Shown one piece after another: positions 10,325 to 21,073 of a stretch of 64,000 bases of DNA. The notes beneath the pieces are model-generated. The model had not been told where the DNA came from, did no database searches, and saw only the letters and a program-made list of their open reading frames with translations. The stretch covers positions 407,807 through 471,806 of the forward strand of contig JAINUW010000154.1 of the NCBI GenBank assembly GCA_020205615.1, written 5' to 3'. The position numbers and the translations under genes are program-made. Source of the stretch: Panax quinquefolius. Its lineage: Eukaryota > Streptophyta > Magnoliopsida > Apiales > Araliaceae. Each line of letters opens with the position of its first letter. Within the stretch, counting starts at the first letter, position 1.

Positions 10325-12285
10325 TGTAAGATCCCAACTTATTATAAATAAAATTGAATTTCCTCTATTTATTATTTTGAAATAGTAAGGGTTGATTTGA
10401 TTAACGTGGTTACTTATGGGTAATATGCGCAAATATCTTAAATAAGCAAGTGGTTATAAAATATTCATTGTTGTCCGGGAATATTCGTTTGGCCGTGAAA
10501 TATTCTTCTTGTTGGGAATATTTGTGCGGCCAAGAACCTTGTAATGGGCCCCATAATGGAAAGCGATTGGATGACGAAAACGAAAAGTATAAGTTGTTTA
10601 TAAATAACGGCGTAGTTGTTACCGTTAATACTGTTGGAATACCCGGTGGTTAAAACACAATAATACGCGTTGTTGCACAATAGCACACGATATTGCATCA
10701 ATTATTAATTCTTACGTAAGAAGACACTACTCAATAATTGTTACAGTAATTACTGTTCAATATTTTATTTTATTGATTCCATAATTGCTACGTTGATATT
10801 ATATTATTGTTGTTTCAATAATTGTCACTACACAGTATTTTCCATTATCAGATCAATAATTCATATTATTTGAATAATATTATTAGATAGCATTATTGAA
10901 AATGTCTAAAAAGTTCTGTCTAAGGAGAGGTTTGGTCACCTAATTGCTGGCGTCGAAGAGAGAAATCCTTATTGAAAAGCCCCCCTTTCACACTGATGCG
11001 GTTGTCGATATTGTGATTCTGTAATATTATTTATGAATAATTAATTATTGATTTATACGATACGAAAAATATTCATTTTATGTGGATATAGATGGATAAA
11101 ATTTTTAATGTGACAATTGTTGAAAATTGATATTTTATCTTTTCTGATAAAATAATTCATTTCAATATATTATTATATTATAATAATATAATAATGGTGA
11201 TATTTTTACAATGAATGTGGGATATATGAATAAATGAGTAGGAGGAGTATTTTTGTTACTAAAAATATTTAAAACATGTTTTTTCATGTTTGTGGACCTC
11301 ATTTCTTGACTGAAATTTGATTATAGCCTGTAAAATCGTCCGTATATGGATTTCGGTCAATTTCTGTTTGGAATTTGGGAAAATTTAAACTTACAAAGTT
11401 GTAGAGAATTGAATTTCTTATGGGAACAACATAATATTTGAATTTGTCTGATAATAAAGCTATTTATTATGAATTATTGAAGTTCCGGGATAATTGATTT
11501 TTGGAGTTTAAAATGTTTTTATCTAGAAAAACATTTTTTCCATTTGGTGGGCCCCATTTGCACATGTTAATTGCTGAAATCAGATGTCTTTGGTGTGCGT
11601 AGGAAATTTATTAAAAAATGATAATATTTTATTAATTTTTCTGCTCTGGTGTTCTATGCATTTTCCTATAAATAGGGTGCTTAGGTTAGAATTGAAAATC
11701 ACACCAGAAACTAAAGTATTCTCTCTCTATATTATCGAGTGTATTCTTGTGAGTATTTTGATACTTTGAGTGTTGCTATACGGTGCAAGTTCCTTCAGCA
11801 CTATATCCAGCATTCTAGTCAGAAGTACTGTCTTTTTGAGGTAAGAGATGTTACTTTTTTATATAAACGATATTATTTCTTTGAATATCATTATGCCGGA
11901 ATATTGAAAAGATTTTTCTTGTGAAATTCTTGTCTTTTAGTGTCGGGGTTACTATTCACGTATACGACATTATTCACGTATACGGTACTATTCACGAATA
12001 CGACACTATTCACAGAAAAATTAAATTTTCATTTTTTATCCAAGATATCAATTATGGATACTAGCTTTGATTGTATTCATGTTTTGGTCTTCATTCTTGA
12101 ATTTTACTCCACTATGGTTATTTATAAAGTATTTTTGAACTTGGATTGTTTAAAGTACAAATCCTTAATATTTGTTCTTTTGTTTCACTGGATTCGTTTC
12201 CTTTAAAATATTTTTCATCATCCTTAGTCCTAAATGATGATATAACTGAATATCCTTGGCATGTAGTGCAAAGATGAATGATTTC
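10325..12285 (+). repeat. Element A 3' LTR, left part
   Basis: Starts TGTAAGATCCCAAC after the PPT. It contains the site (about 11503) where the 5' LTR received the CACTA element, the TATA box at 11667-11675 and the ACTATTCACG repeats (11950-12015). It is interrupted after ATTTC (12281-12285) by solo LTR B. The open frame at 10450-10653 has no known motif. Confidence 0.92.
11667..11675 (+). promoter_or_regulatory. Element A LTR TATA box (3' copy)
   Basis: TATAAATAG, identical to the copy at 4212-4220, with the same flanks. Confidence 0.55.
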
Positions 12286-13460
12286 TGTAACAACCTGATA
12301 TTTTTTATACAAATAAATTAGAAATTTTGCGTATAATTTTTTTTATTAAAATAAATATGGGGAATATGTGCCAAGATAATGTGTGTATGTATTTATGTGA
12401 TATATTTATTACATGAATGATTTTAAATAATTTTATTTTAGAATTATTGATTATTATAAATTATATTCTTATAATAATTATTTTTATAGTAGAAATGTTT
12501 TATTAGTTATTTTCCATGAAATTATAATCATATATTATTTATATAATATATGAAATGATTTTAAATTATTATAATAATTATTTTATTATATGAATTTTAG
12601 TACAGATTATTAATTAATTGTTTTAACCTAATTAATAATGTTAAGAATGACAGATAATCAGATATGGAATCCAAACCCTAATTTTGGAATTTGATCAAGA
12701 AATGAGAATAATAATATAATATTATTTTAATTTTTATTTTTCAGTGCTATAATTATATACTGTATGTATTTGGACTGACAACGATTGGTCAGTTATGGTG
12801 TATTATGTCAAACCCTTGTTTTACTGTGGAAACCCTTATTTGAAACTCAATTGTGAGTTCAAGACTATTATATAACTGTGTTGTATGATTTTGCGATTAA
12901 CTAGGTCAACCCTAATTAGCATTTAGATATATTAATTTCTTGAAATCCTAATTATTAAGTATAAACCCTAATTGTGATTTAGTAACCCTAATTATAAATT
13001 TTGCAAAGTACTTATATTTTATTTTAAACCCTAAATAAACAATTTGGGTAACATATATTAAAATTGTTAGACTATGATTATTACATGGCCCAAAACAATT
13101 ATGGGAGAAGCCCAAAATAAATCAAATACAAGCCCAAACTTAGTCCACATAATTAAGGGTATTTTAGACCTTTGATTTATCTAATTTATGCATTAAAATA
13201 AAAGCTAAATAAAGAAATTAGTGGGTACATATATAGCTGGCCACAATAGGCCTTTTAAGGCAACAAATTATGTTAATCGAGTTTCCATAAGTAGAAATCT
13301 TACACAGAAGTACATGTGTGTCAATCTCCCATTGGTTGCAAGTCTATTAAGCACCCTTAATCACATGCTTAGGCTAATTGAAGAGATAAGGTGTAGTCTT
13401 TTATCCATGGGATAACAAAAGTATGGGGGATAATAGTAAATCACACATTTGCAAGACTTC

Positions 13461-13469
13461 TATAAATAG
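13461..13469 (+). promoter_or_regulatory. TATA box of solo LTR B
   Basis: TATAAATAG followed by ATTAGAGAGAGAAA. The D LTRs keep the purine run but have TATATGAG in place of the TATA box. Confidence 0.5.
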
Positions 13470-13899
13470 ATTAGAGAGAGAAATAAGTCATTTTGCTAGC
13501 ATTTTACCCAACCCTCATTCTTAACTCTCTCAAGCTCTCACCTTTGAAATCTGTAAGCATTTCAGTCCCTAAAACCAGCCCCACGAAATCCACTAACAAA
13601 TCAGAAGCCCAAATATAAGATAGATCAAAGAAAAGGTATAAACCCTAGCCATGAAATTTGACCTTTGATCTGTTGTTAAATGTTAAGTTTGTTGTGTTAA
13701 ATATGTTGTATGGAGTCTAATTAAGTGATTTGGGTTGATAGATGTTAGATCCATAACATCTATAGGCTTAGATCTACCATTTTTCAAAATCTGGGAATTT
13801 TTACTTTTGGGGTCTGACAACGAATGTCAGTGGCCACCAATCTTTCTCTATTATGTGTTTTTGTTGTTTAAAGCTTTGAATATGTAGTATGATATGTAG

Positions 13900-14470
13900 T
13901 CTTTCATCTGAGCTTGAAATCAGGCTTAGATCTTATGTAGATTGCAAGATATGGAAGGTCAAACTATGTTGACCGACCATGACTTGCAAGTTTTCTGGGC
14001 AACCCAAAAACTATGAACAAGCGTCTGACAGTGTACTCAAGCATCTAGATCTGTCATTGTGTTGATGTTTTAGTTTGATTGTTGAGTCTAAGTTGTAGTC
14101 CGGTATATCAACTCCATATTTATGCCTTAAAAGCTCTTTAAAATTTAACGAGTCGATCGTAGTGACTGGTCAAAGTGGTATAGAAGGCCACGGTTACGTT
14201 TTCTGGAAATTCCAGAAAACTTCAAGAACTTGTTTCTGACAGTAGTTTGACCGGACCTTTTATGCCTGATATTTTGTAGTTATGATGAGATTTTGTAATG
14301 GATCTATAGTCTTACATGTTGTCTACAAGCAGGAAATTTTATATCACAAAAACAACACTTAGATCACAAGTTGTGGAAGACCAAAGTAGGCTACATGAAC
14401 TGTTCTTCATTTCTGGGTAACCCAGAAATGAAGAACAACCTCTGACAGTTACTTTAGGCCCTTAGATCTC
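13900..14470 (+). repeat. Three degenerate ~210-bp repeats, each with a palindrome
   Basis: Three blocks share the plan GATCTAAG/GATC..., GGTCAAA-type motif, palindrome, then a (T)CTGACAGT motif. Palindromes are centred near 14000 (imperfect TTTTCTGGG / CCCAAAAA arms), 14207 (11-bp arms GTTTTCTGGAA / TTCCAGAAAAC) and 14415 (10-bp arms ATTTCTGGGT / ACCCAGAAAT). The sequence of the arms differs between blocks while pairing is kept. Equivalent positions exist in both D LTRs. Confidence 0.6.
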
Positions 14471-14648
14471 TTTGGTTATGAATGTTTTAATCATTTATGT
14501 TGTTGGGTCTTGTAGTGGTGCATTTGTACTACACAATCTGACCAAAAACGAGTCTAGAAACACAACACACACTGAATTACACTTGGTCAAACCTACCCAC
14601 TCGGTAACTGGCTTGAAGATCTAGGTTTGCATGAAGAACGCGAAGAAC

Positions 14649-14678
14649 ACCTATAGCGACAGTTCTGTCGTTATAGGT
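14649..14678 (+). repeat. TATAGCGACAG hairpin in LTR B
   Basis: Arms ACCTATAGCGACAG and CTGTCGTTATAGGT pair at 13 of 14 positions with a 2-nt loop. Related perfect or near-perfect hairpins occur in the D LTRs at about 42713-42737 and 59428-59452. Confidence 0.7.
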
Positions 14679-14694
14679 GGTCTTTAGCGACATA

Positions 14695-15790
14695 TTATTT
14701 ATAAAAATCATATTTTTATTAAATAATTATAGAAAATTAGTTTTTAATTATTAAAAATACATAATAAATTATTAAAAATTATTTTAAAGTCCAAAAATAA
14801 TATTTTAATTATTTTGGATATATTTCACAATATTTAATATTTTTGGAATATTAAAGGTATTTAATTTATTTAATAATTATATTAAATAAATTATTTAAAA
14901 ATGATTTTAATACTTGAAAAATTATTTAAAATTATATTATGGAATAAGAAAATATTTTAAGTTATTTTAATGACTTTTAATATTTTATGATGAATTTCAT
15001 TAATTAATTAATATTAATGATAGTTTAGTTATTTAATAAATGAATAAAATAAATAAATCAAAAATGACTTTATTATATTAAAAATCATTTTAAATAATAA
15101 TAAGGTATTTAAGAATATTTTAAGTTATAAAATATAACTTTCAATATTTAAAGGTGAATTTCATTAATTAATTATTATTAATGATATTAAGGTTATTTAA
15201 TAATTATAATAAATAAATTAGTTTAAAAATGATTATAATATTATAAAAATCATTTTAAATGAAAATAAAGTGTTGAAAGATATTTTAAGTTATAAAATAT
15301 AACTTTTAATATTTAAAGAATAATTTCATTTATAATTAAATATTAATGATGATATTAATGATATTAAATTTATTTAATAATTATATTAAATAAATAGTTT
15401 AAAAATAATTTTATTGATTTAAAAATCATTTAAAAGGATATAAATGAATTAAAAATATTTTAAGTTATACTTAATGACTATTAATATTTGGATAGATAGT
15501 ACATTAATATTTAAATATTAATGCTAATTATTTATAAATGATCTTAAATGTTTTAAAAACCATTTAAGGGTAATATTAATACTTTAAAAATATTATAAGT
15601 TATTATAAATAACTTTAATATTTTAGCAATGGTTTCATTAATAGTTTAATATTAATTAAATATTAATGATAATAGAATTGTTTGATATTTAAATCATTTA
15701 ATAATGATTCCGATGTTTGAAAATTCATGATAAATTATAATAATTGTTTAAAATTATTGTAAGTCATTAAAAAATAATATGACTGATATT
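14695..15790 (+). other. AT-rich stretch of LTR B
   Basis: About 1.1 kb of near-pure A/T built from shuffled motifs such as AAATGATTTTAA, TATTTTAAGTTAT and TTTCATTAATTAATATTAATGAT. The same type of block lies in both D LTRs (about 41990-42690 and 58680-59390). No coding potential. Confidence 0.7.
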
Positions 15791-16752
15791 TACAGATATT
15801 GAGCTACATAATAAAAATTATTGCAATGACTGTTGAACATGTGTGATAATGTGATTAGGTTATGTGCTGACTGCGAAATGCAGTACTATGTGTTATGGTA
15901 TATTGTTCTAATCGAACGAATGATATGATTAATGATAGGTGATTACATGAAATATAAAACTAAGTTGCATTTTGTAAGCAGGGCATCAGACAAGTATCCT
16001 ACCTTTGCATTTTCTTTATGCAATGGACATGAGTAAGAATGTTTCAGAATTATATTATTACTCGTATGCATTATTAACCCTATATTATATACATTTCATT
16101 GATTATCAACATGTTAGTATATGGTAATTCAGATATATATTTTGTTCGTTAATTTCTATAAATGGTTATACAAGTGTCCCCACTTGGATAATCATTGCAT
16201 TTAATCACATGTTGATACACCTTTGTCAATTACCCGTATATATTTATATATATATATATATGTTGGATTATAGATTATTGTTGAACAAGATAAAACCTAC
16301 CATTATCCAACCGAATTGCTTTGGTTTGGAACCCCGACAGGTATGAACATCCCATTCATGGGAAAATTTTTTGTGCCCAAGGCAGCCAGAGTGAACGATA
16401 ATATCGTTCTTGTTATCTAGTATTGATCAATACATGGTACAACGGGCTGATCACCCTCCGTGCCCATAAGTTATGACAGTTTAAGGATGAAGTTCTGCTA
16501 AACCTTTTCGAAAATTAAAACAATGTTCATAGTATGTCACCTTAACCCTATTTATAGTTAGTGCGTAGTTTCAAAAATTTGAAAGTGGGTTGTTATGTTA
16601 TTATTATTGGTTCAGAATTACTTCACAACTATTGAATTATTGTAGAAGGGTAGTATAAAAAAAATATTTAAATTCTTTTAGCTTATATATATAATTGCTA
16701 TTACTTGTTGGGCACTCAAATGCTCATCTTTGCTTAATTTAAATGTTTTCAG

Positions 16753-16814
16753 CTAAGTGTGAACAAGTAGAAGGCTCGTCAAAGAATAAAGGGAAAGGAA
16801 AGGTTGCAGAATGA
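16753..16814 (+). other. LTR-embedded KGKGK reading frame (B copy)
   Basis: After an acceptor-like GTTTTCAG (cag 16750-16752), one frame reads ...GSSKNKGKGKVAE and stops at 16812-16814. The E LTR (SGTDKGKGKATE, stop 18975-18977) and both D LTRs (SGTKKNKGKGIVME on the minus strand, stop 21298-21300) carry the same short basic end after acceptor-like sites. Function unknown. Confidence 0.45.
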
Positions 16815-17058
16815 ATTCAATGCCATTTTATGTATTAGTTATCTTTATTAAGACAAGTATGGTATATATTACCTATCATGTATTGTGAGGAATGTATTAA
16901 AGGTTGCGTACTTGGGATTTAGACTTTGATAAATATGTAAATTAAGTTGGTATCTATATTATTGTTATTATTATTAGTATTATTCCGCTCATAGAAATGG
17001 TATCGTAAAGCACCGAGTTCGGGTTTCAAGTACCTGGATTTGGGGGCTTTACAATTTC

Positions 17059-17719
17059 CCGATGAACATCTTTGGCCGTAGTGCAAAGATGAGCAGGTGT
17101 TGAGATGAACATGACCAACTGATGAATATCATTGGCCTGTAGTGCAAAGATGACAATTTAATTCAAGATGTATATTGATTGATGTTACAAGGATAAAATA
17201 TTGATGATGGACTTTTAAAATCATAGAAGATAGTAGATTTCATTCTTTACGTAACTCTTCTAATGAATTGTTATTTTCGCTGCGAATAATGATCTGAAAT
17301 TTGTTGTCTATTATATTCTATCAGATTTTTCCCTGTTGAGGACTAATGATAATTTGTTCTATATTATCTTAGTCATAGTATTCTTTACTGGGCTAGTTGA
17401 TCTAACCCTTTTCCTTTTTGTTCCATTTTTCTTCTCAGGAAGCGAGAATATAGCGGGGAGTAGTCGGGGTGTGGAGTGATGTTCCAAAGCAGTTGTTATA
17501 GTAGTCCTCACTATTTTGTAAAATAGTATCTCAATAATTATAATGAGGACTTATTTGAGTGTGGATATTGTCTAGAAGACAATATTTGTATTTAAACTCA
17601 TAGTTTATGAGTTGTTGTATTTTGCACGACAATTGTATTAATAAAGTTTTAGTTGTTTCTGTACCATGTGTTTGGCGACTCAGAATGGGTGATGTATACC
17701 TATTTTGGGGGCGTCACAA
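17059..17719 (+). repeat. Element A 3' LTR, right part
   Basis: Resumes after the second ATTTC with CCGATGAACATC and ends GGGGGCGTCACA at 17719, matching the 5' LTR end. It includes the acceptor-like TTCTTCTCAG (17429-17438) and its short frame. Confidence 0.92.
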
Positions 17720-19226
17720 TTGTTGCGTTGTTTAAAGAATGTTATGGTTGATCTTTGTCACAATGAACTTTCTTAATTTGATAAAATGGAAATGTTATAA
17801 GTAAAACCAACCATTGCTGAAAGTAAATAAAAAGGACAAAACCTAGTTTAAAAGTTCCTTAACATATAGGTGTGAAACAACTTGAACCAGGGTACGTAAC
17901 TTAAGCAATATTTCACGTATATAAACAGAAAATGAGTATATGAGACTAAAATTTCTAAAATGTTCTAAAGTTGTCAAAAGTAAGAAAAATACGGAGTATA
18001 CATCTATGAGTTTTAATGTGTATAGCATAGATTAATAGGAATATGTGTAATAAATACCTGTTGATATATATGTCAAAGTGTGTGTGACTAATGAATAACT
18101 ATACGTACATAAATAGGATAACATAGTTCATTGAGGTGGTTTGAGCTATAGGTGGTAATTAACTAAAAAGGCAAGTCTCATACCTTACATAACTTTGGAT
18201 TTTGTGCAAGTTCTCTAACTTCATTTGATTCTCATATTGAATGCATGTTTCCTAAAATTCTTTACATTGTATATATTGTATAATCTAAATTGTTGTCATG
18301 TTAACCATAATTATTTCAAACAAATATCTATTACTATTCAGAAATCATTGATATTTTGACGATTGTTGCAATCATTGAACTTATAGTTCTGGAATGTATT
18401 ATAAAAGCTGTCGAAGCCATTGATTCGGCTAGACCATTATCGTATGATAGAAAGCTATTCAAACCAAATTAACTTGGTGTGGACTCTTATAATTGACTAA
18501 GATGAACAACCCTCCTTGAAGGGGAAAGTATATAATTGTCGGGAGACCGACGCGCGTAAATGAGTATAATTAAATGTTATGCATAACATAGGGTACTTTA
18601 GGCTGATCACCTGTTGTACTCATTTTCATTGGATTTTTTTAGTATATTACTGTTAATTCTAGTAGAAGTTTATAGTCCTTAGTGACTGCTCAATATTCAT
18701 TACATTGAAATCTCGAATTGATTAAGCGTTGAATATTACTGATATCTTCCTGTCCTTAGCGACTATTGTTGAGAACCATCGATACTTCTTGTTATTCTTG
18801 AACAATCATTATTGTTGTACCCTTGAGAATTTAAAACTATATTGAACACCCTTATTGCTATATTAGTTGTTGAGCAAAATTGTTGCTCATTCTTTCTTTC
18901 CATAAAACACTTTAGTTAAGGCAGAGCGAGGCAATCCCTCAGGCACTGATAAGGGCAAGGGCAAAGCTACGGAGTAATTCATCTTTGTATAGAATTATTA
19001 TGATATGTAAAGACATAAACTGTGTTATGTATTAGTTATGTCTAAACTTTGTTAAGGTATGTAAGAGATGTTTAAGTTACAAAACCTTGGGACATGAATG
19101 ATTATATTAAATAAATGTAATCTATTCTGTTATTTCCGTTGCATGAAACGTTATTTAGTCATTAGATTTGTAGCATACGGTGAACTGAATTCGAGACATG
19201 AGTGGTCTGAATTTAGGGGCGTCACA
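17720..19226 (+). repeat. Element E 5' LTR, right part
   Basis: Lies between the end of element A and a tRNA-Met PBS, and ends GGGGCGTCACA at 19226. The left part is outside the window because A is inserted here. It resembles the B and D LTR ends in gene-free layout and in the KGKGK frame at about 18916-18977 after CACTTTAG. I see no TATA box in the retained part. Confidence 0.75.
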
Positions 19227-19229
19227 GGT

Positions 19230-19242
19230 TGGTATCAAAGCC
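19230..19242 (+). other. Primer binding site of element E, tRNA-iMet
   Basis: TGGTATCAAAGCC three bases after the LTR end. Same initiator-Met type as in elements A, D and F. Confidence 0.85.
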
Positions 19243-19438
19243 GTAGTTATAACCTTAAAGGCGAGAATCCTTAGATTGTAACTTAGAAGATAGAGAGGGA
19301 TGAAACTCATGTAGAGTTTTCTTTGAGAGAGACTTAGTGTGTTATAGAATATAATTTCATTCTATATAATGAACTTATATTTTATTTAACAATCTAATGG
19401 AGTTGTTGTTTGTTTTGTCTTATGTTGGTGGTTGTAGG

Positions 19439-20254
19439 ATGACAGACTTGAGAGGACCCAATAGAGTGATAGAGGAGGAGCCCCGAGATATACACGTGGT
19501 GTATGAGGCACCATTGATAGCTGAGCCCATTTTGGCAGTGGCTCCTATCGATGATGATGATGAGGAAGAGGAGATGGATCTCGATCCTGTAGAGTCTAAT
19601 CTAGAGGAGGATCCTATGGAGGACGAGTCTATGGAGGATGAGCCTATTGAGGACTTTGATGAGGCTATATTCGAAGATCGGATGTTAGGAGAGTACGAGT
19701 AGCGGATCTTAGAGTTAGATTGTAGAGTCCAGGAGCTGGAGGCTGAGGCCCAAGAGAGGGAGTCTGAGTTCCAGAAACTGAGGGACGAGGACTACCAGAG
19801 GAAGCTAGTGATGCAAGATTTGGAGGTGGAGATTGCCTACCACAAGGAGGTAGGGATCCGGATGGGGACTCTGTTTCACAGGTTGGTGTCTCAAAATGTA
19901 GAGTTGGCAAGAAAGCTGGAAGAGATGGAGCAGAGAGAGTTGAGCAAAAGGATGGAAAAAGAGGCTCCTCGTACTCAGCTAGAGATGGAAGTGATGGAGA
20001 GGATTCACTTTGAGGAAAAATGGGAAGAAGCCAATGATAGGGCTAATGATTTAGAAGATGAGGTGAGATGCAAGAGGAGGAAGATGAACAAGATGGGTTA
20101 TGCTTTGCACACAGCCATGGAGAGATTGATTGATGGTGTATATCATTACCCCGCGGAACAGGGACAGACCCGAAATACCTTAAGCCAAGACTTGGTGGTG
20201 CATATAACACAGAAGGAATACAATAACACAGTGGAGCGCGAAATGTTAGATTGA
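19439..20254 (+). pseudogene. Element E pre-gag ORF: acidic N-terminus plus coiled coil
   Basis: A 271-codon frame from ATG 19439, interrupted only by a TAG at 19700-19702. An upstream in-frame ATG at 19397 adds 14 residues; 19439 is preferred because a T-rich tract ending TTGTAG precedes it and the D and F homologues begin at the same place. Residues about 1-85 are very acidic (DDDDEEEEMDLD). Residues about 90-215 are charged heptad-like sequence without proline clusters, a likely coiled coil. The C-terminus has VYHYPAEQGQTRN. EEPRDIHVVYEAPLIAEP matches EEIRDIYVVSEKLIVAPE of the F ORFs. I do not recognise the protein; extra ORFs beside gag are known in some plant Ty3 lineages such as Ogre. 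Its position suggests an RNA-packaging or Gag-interaction role, which is inference. Confidence 0.7.
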
Positions 20255-20602
20255 GGTTTAGGTGTTAGAAATTTAGTAGTTGTAGTTGGTAGTCGTTTAT
20301 GATTTGTTGTTGTAATCTTAATCTTTTGTGTGATATGGGATAGCTACGTGAACCCCAAACTTTTGTAAAATGTTAGAGGGGTAATGTGTTAGTATTTGTC
20401 CCCATTTTTTGTGATATTAGGGAATATGTGTTGACATTTATAAAAGTATGCTAGGAATGTTTATGCTGATGTCATGATTTCGCATATGAATATTAATGAT
20501 CTTATTTCAGAAACGTGTTATGAAATCTTATTCTTTTTTCATTTGAGAAACGTTTAGGTAATAAAACAAGATAATACAAATGAAAATTTTATGATGCAGA
20601 AA
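20255..20602 (+). other. Spacer between accessory ORF and gag of element E
   Basis: T-rich non-coding sequence of 348 bp that ends in ATGATGCAG just before the gag start. It has an intron-like feel (GT near the start, CAG at the end), but no proof of splicing can be read here. Confidence 0.35.
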
Positions 20603-21073
20603 ATGCCGCCAAGACGTAGACCAGCGACACCGGAAGAGTCAGTAAATAAAGAGAGTGCAAGTAGACCCTATTCAAAGGCTAGTATATTTTTTTGGGGAGG
20701 ATCTTAGGGGAAGGAATAATGAACCCGATCGCCCCAATCCCCAAGCAGCTCCAGTCACAAAATTTAAGGATTTTAGGAGTGTAGGACCTCCAGAATTTAT
20801 AGGTACCACCGATTGGATTGTGGCTCAAACATGGATCAAAGAGATGGAGAAGGCCTTCACCATTGCTTGTGTGGGTGAAGACTATAAAATGGTGTTTTCC
20901 ACCTATATGATGAGAAGCGAGGCGAACTACTAGTGGGAGGCGAATTAGCAAGGAGCAGGAGAAGGGATAATAGCATGTGAGAGGTTTAAGACTAAATTTT
21001 TTTAGAACTATTTCCCGAAAAGCATGAAGAATATGATGGAGGTGAAGTTCTTAGAACTTAAGCATGGAGATAT
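20603..21073 (+). pseudogene. gag: Element E gag, first part (interrupted by element D)
   Basis: Starts MPPRRRPATPEES at 20603 and shifts frame near 20660. It then shows the Ty3 capsid region: FRSVGPPEFIGTTD, VAQTWIKEMEKAF, MRSEANY, NYFPKSM and EVKFLELKHGD. Stops lie at about 20931, 20946 and 21002. It breaks at 21073 where element D is inserted. The same reading frame resumes after the second TSD copy (61436), with MTVVQYAVKFNEL. Its closest relative in the window is D's own gag, which starts MPPRRQN. Confidence 0.85.
21069..21073 (+). repeat. TSD of element D, left copy (GATAT)
   Basis: GATAT here and at 61436-61440. Removing D plus one copy restores continuity of the E gag reading frame, which proves the insertion. 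Confidence 0.92.

Larger units (their letters stand above)
12286..17053 (+). mobile_element. Element B: 4.77-kb solo LTR of the D-type Ty3 family
   Basis: Begins TGTAACAACCTG and ends TTTGGGGGCTTTACA. It is flanked by the 5-bp TSD ATTTC (12281-12285 and 17054-17058), and element A's LTR resumes exactly after it. No PBS, PPT or coding sequence is inside. Landmarks match the two D LTRs in order: AACCCTAAT-rich stretch, TATA region with TTAGAGAGAGAAA, palindrome-bearing repeats, the TATAGCGACAG hairpin, a long AT-rich stretch, an acceptor-like site with a KGKGK reading frame, and the GAGTTCGGGTTTCAAG terminus. It is best read as the product of LTR-LTR recombination. Confidence 0.88.
4044..17719 (+). 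mobile_element. Element A: Ty3/gypsy chromovirus (Tekay/Del-like), degenerate
   Basis: Order of parts: truncated 5' LTR, tRNA-Met PBS, gag with two CCHC knuckles, protease, RT, RNase H, integrase, chromodomain-like tail, PPT, 3' LTR. The complete 3' LTR adds up to about 2.62 kb once the nested solo LTR B is removed. gag, PR and RT are in one frame broken by stops; there is one frameshift into RNase H and one back. The element inserted into the 5' LTR of element E: the bases right of it (ATTGT at 17720) would be the TSD, whose partner lies outside the window. Clade assignment rests on the C-terminal motif WRNHAIEETTWE and the RT/IN style. Confidence 0.85.

Noticed and set aside
14196..14220. 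Heat-shock element in the B LTR palindrome
   Set aside because: TTC and GAA blocks are present but the central spacing is one base short of the HSE pattern, and other repeats replace it with TTCTGGGT arms.
14695..15790. AT-rich block as a satellite array or replication origin
   Set aside because: No fixed period, and the same block occurs at the same place in the D LTRs, so it is part of the LTR.
20255..20602. Definite intron between E's accessory ORF and gag
   Set aside because: GT and CAG ends exist, but stop codons, spacing and lack of expression data leave it unsupported.
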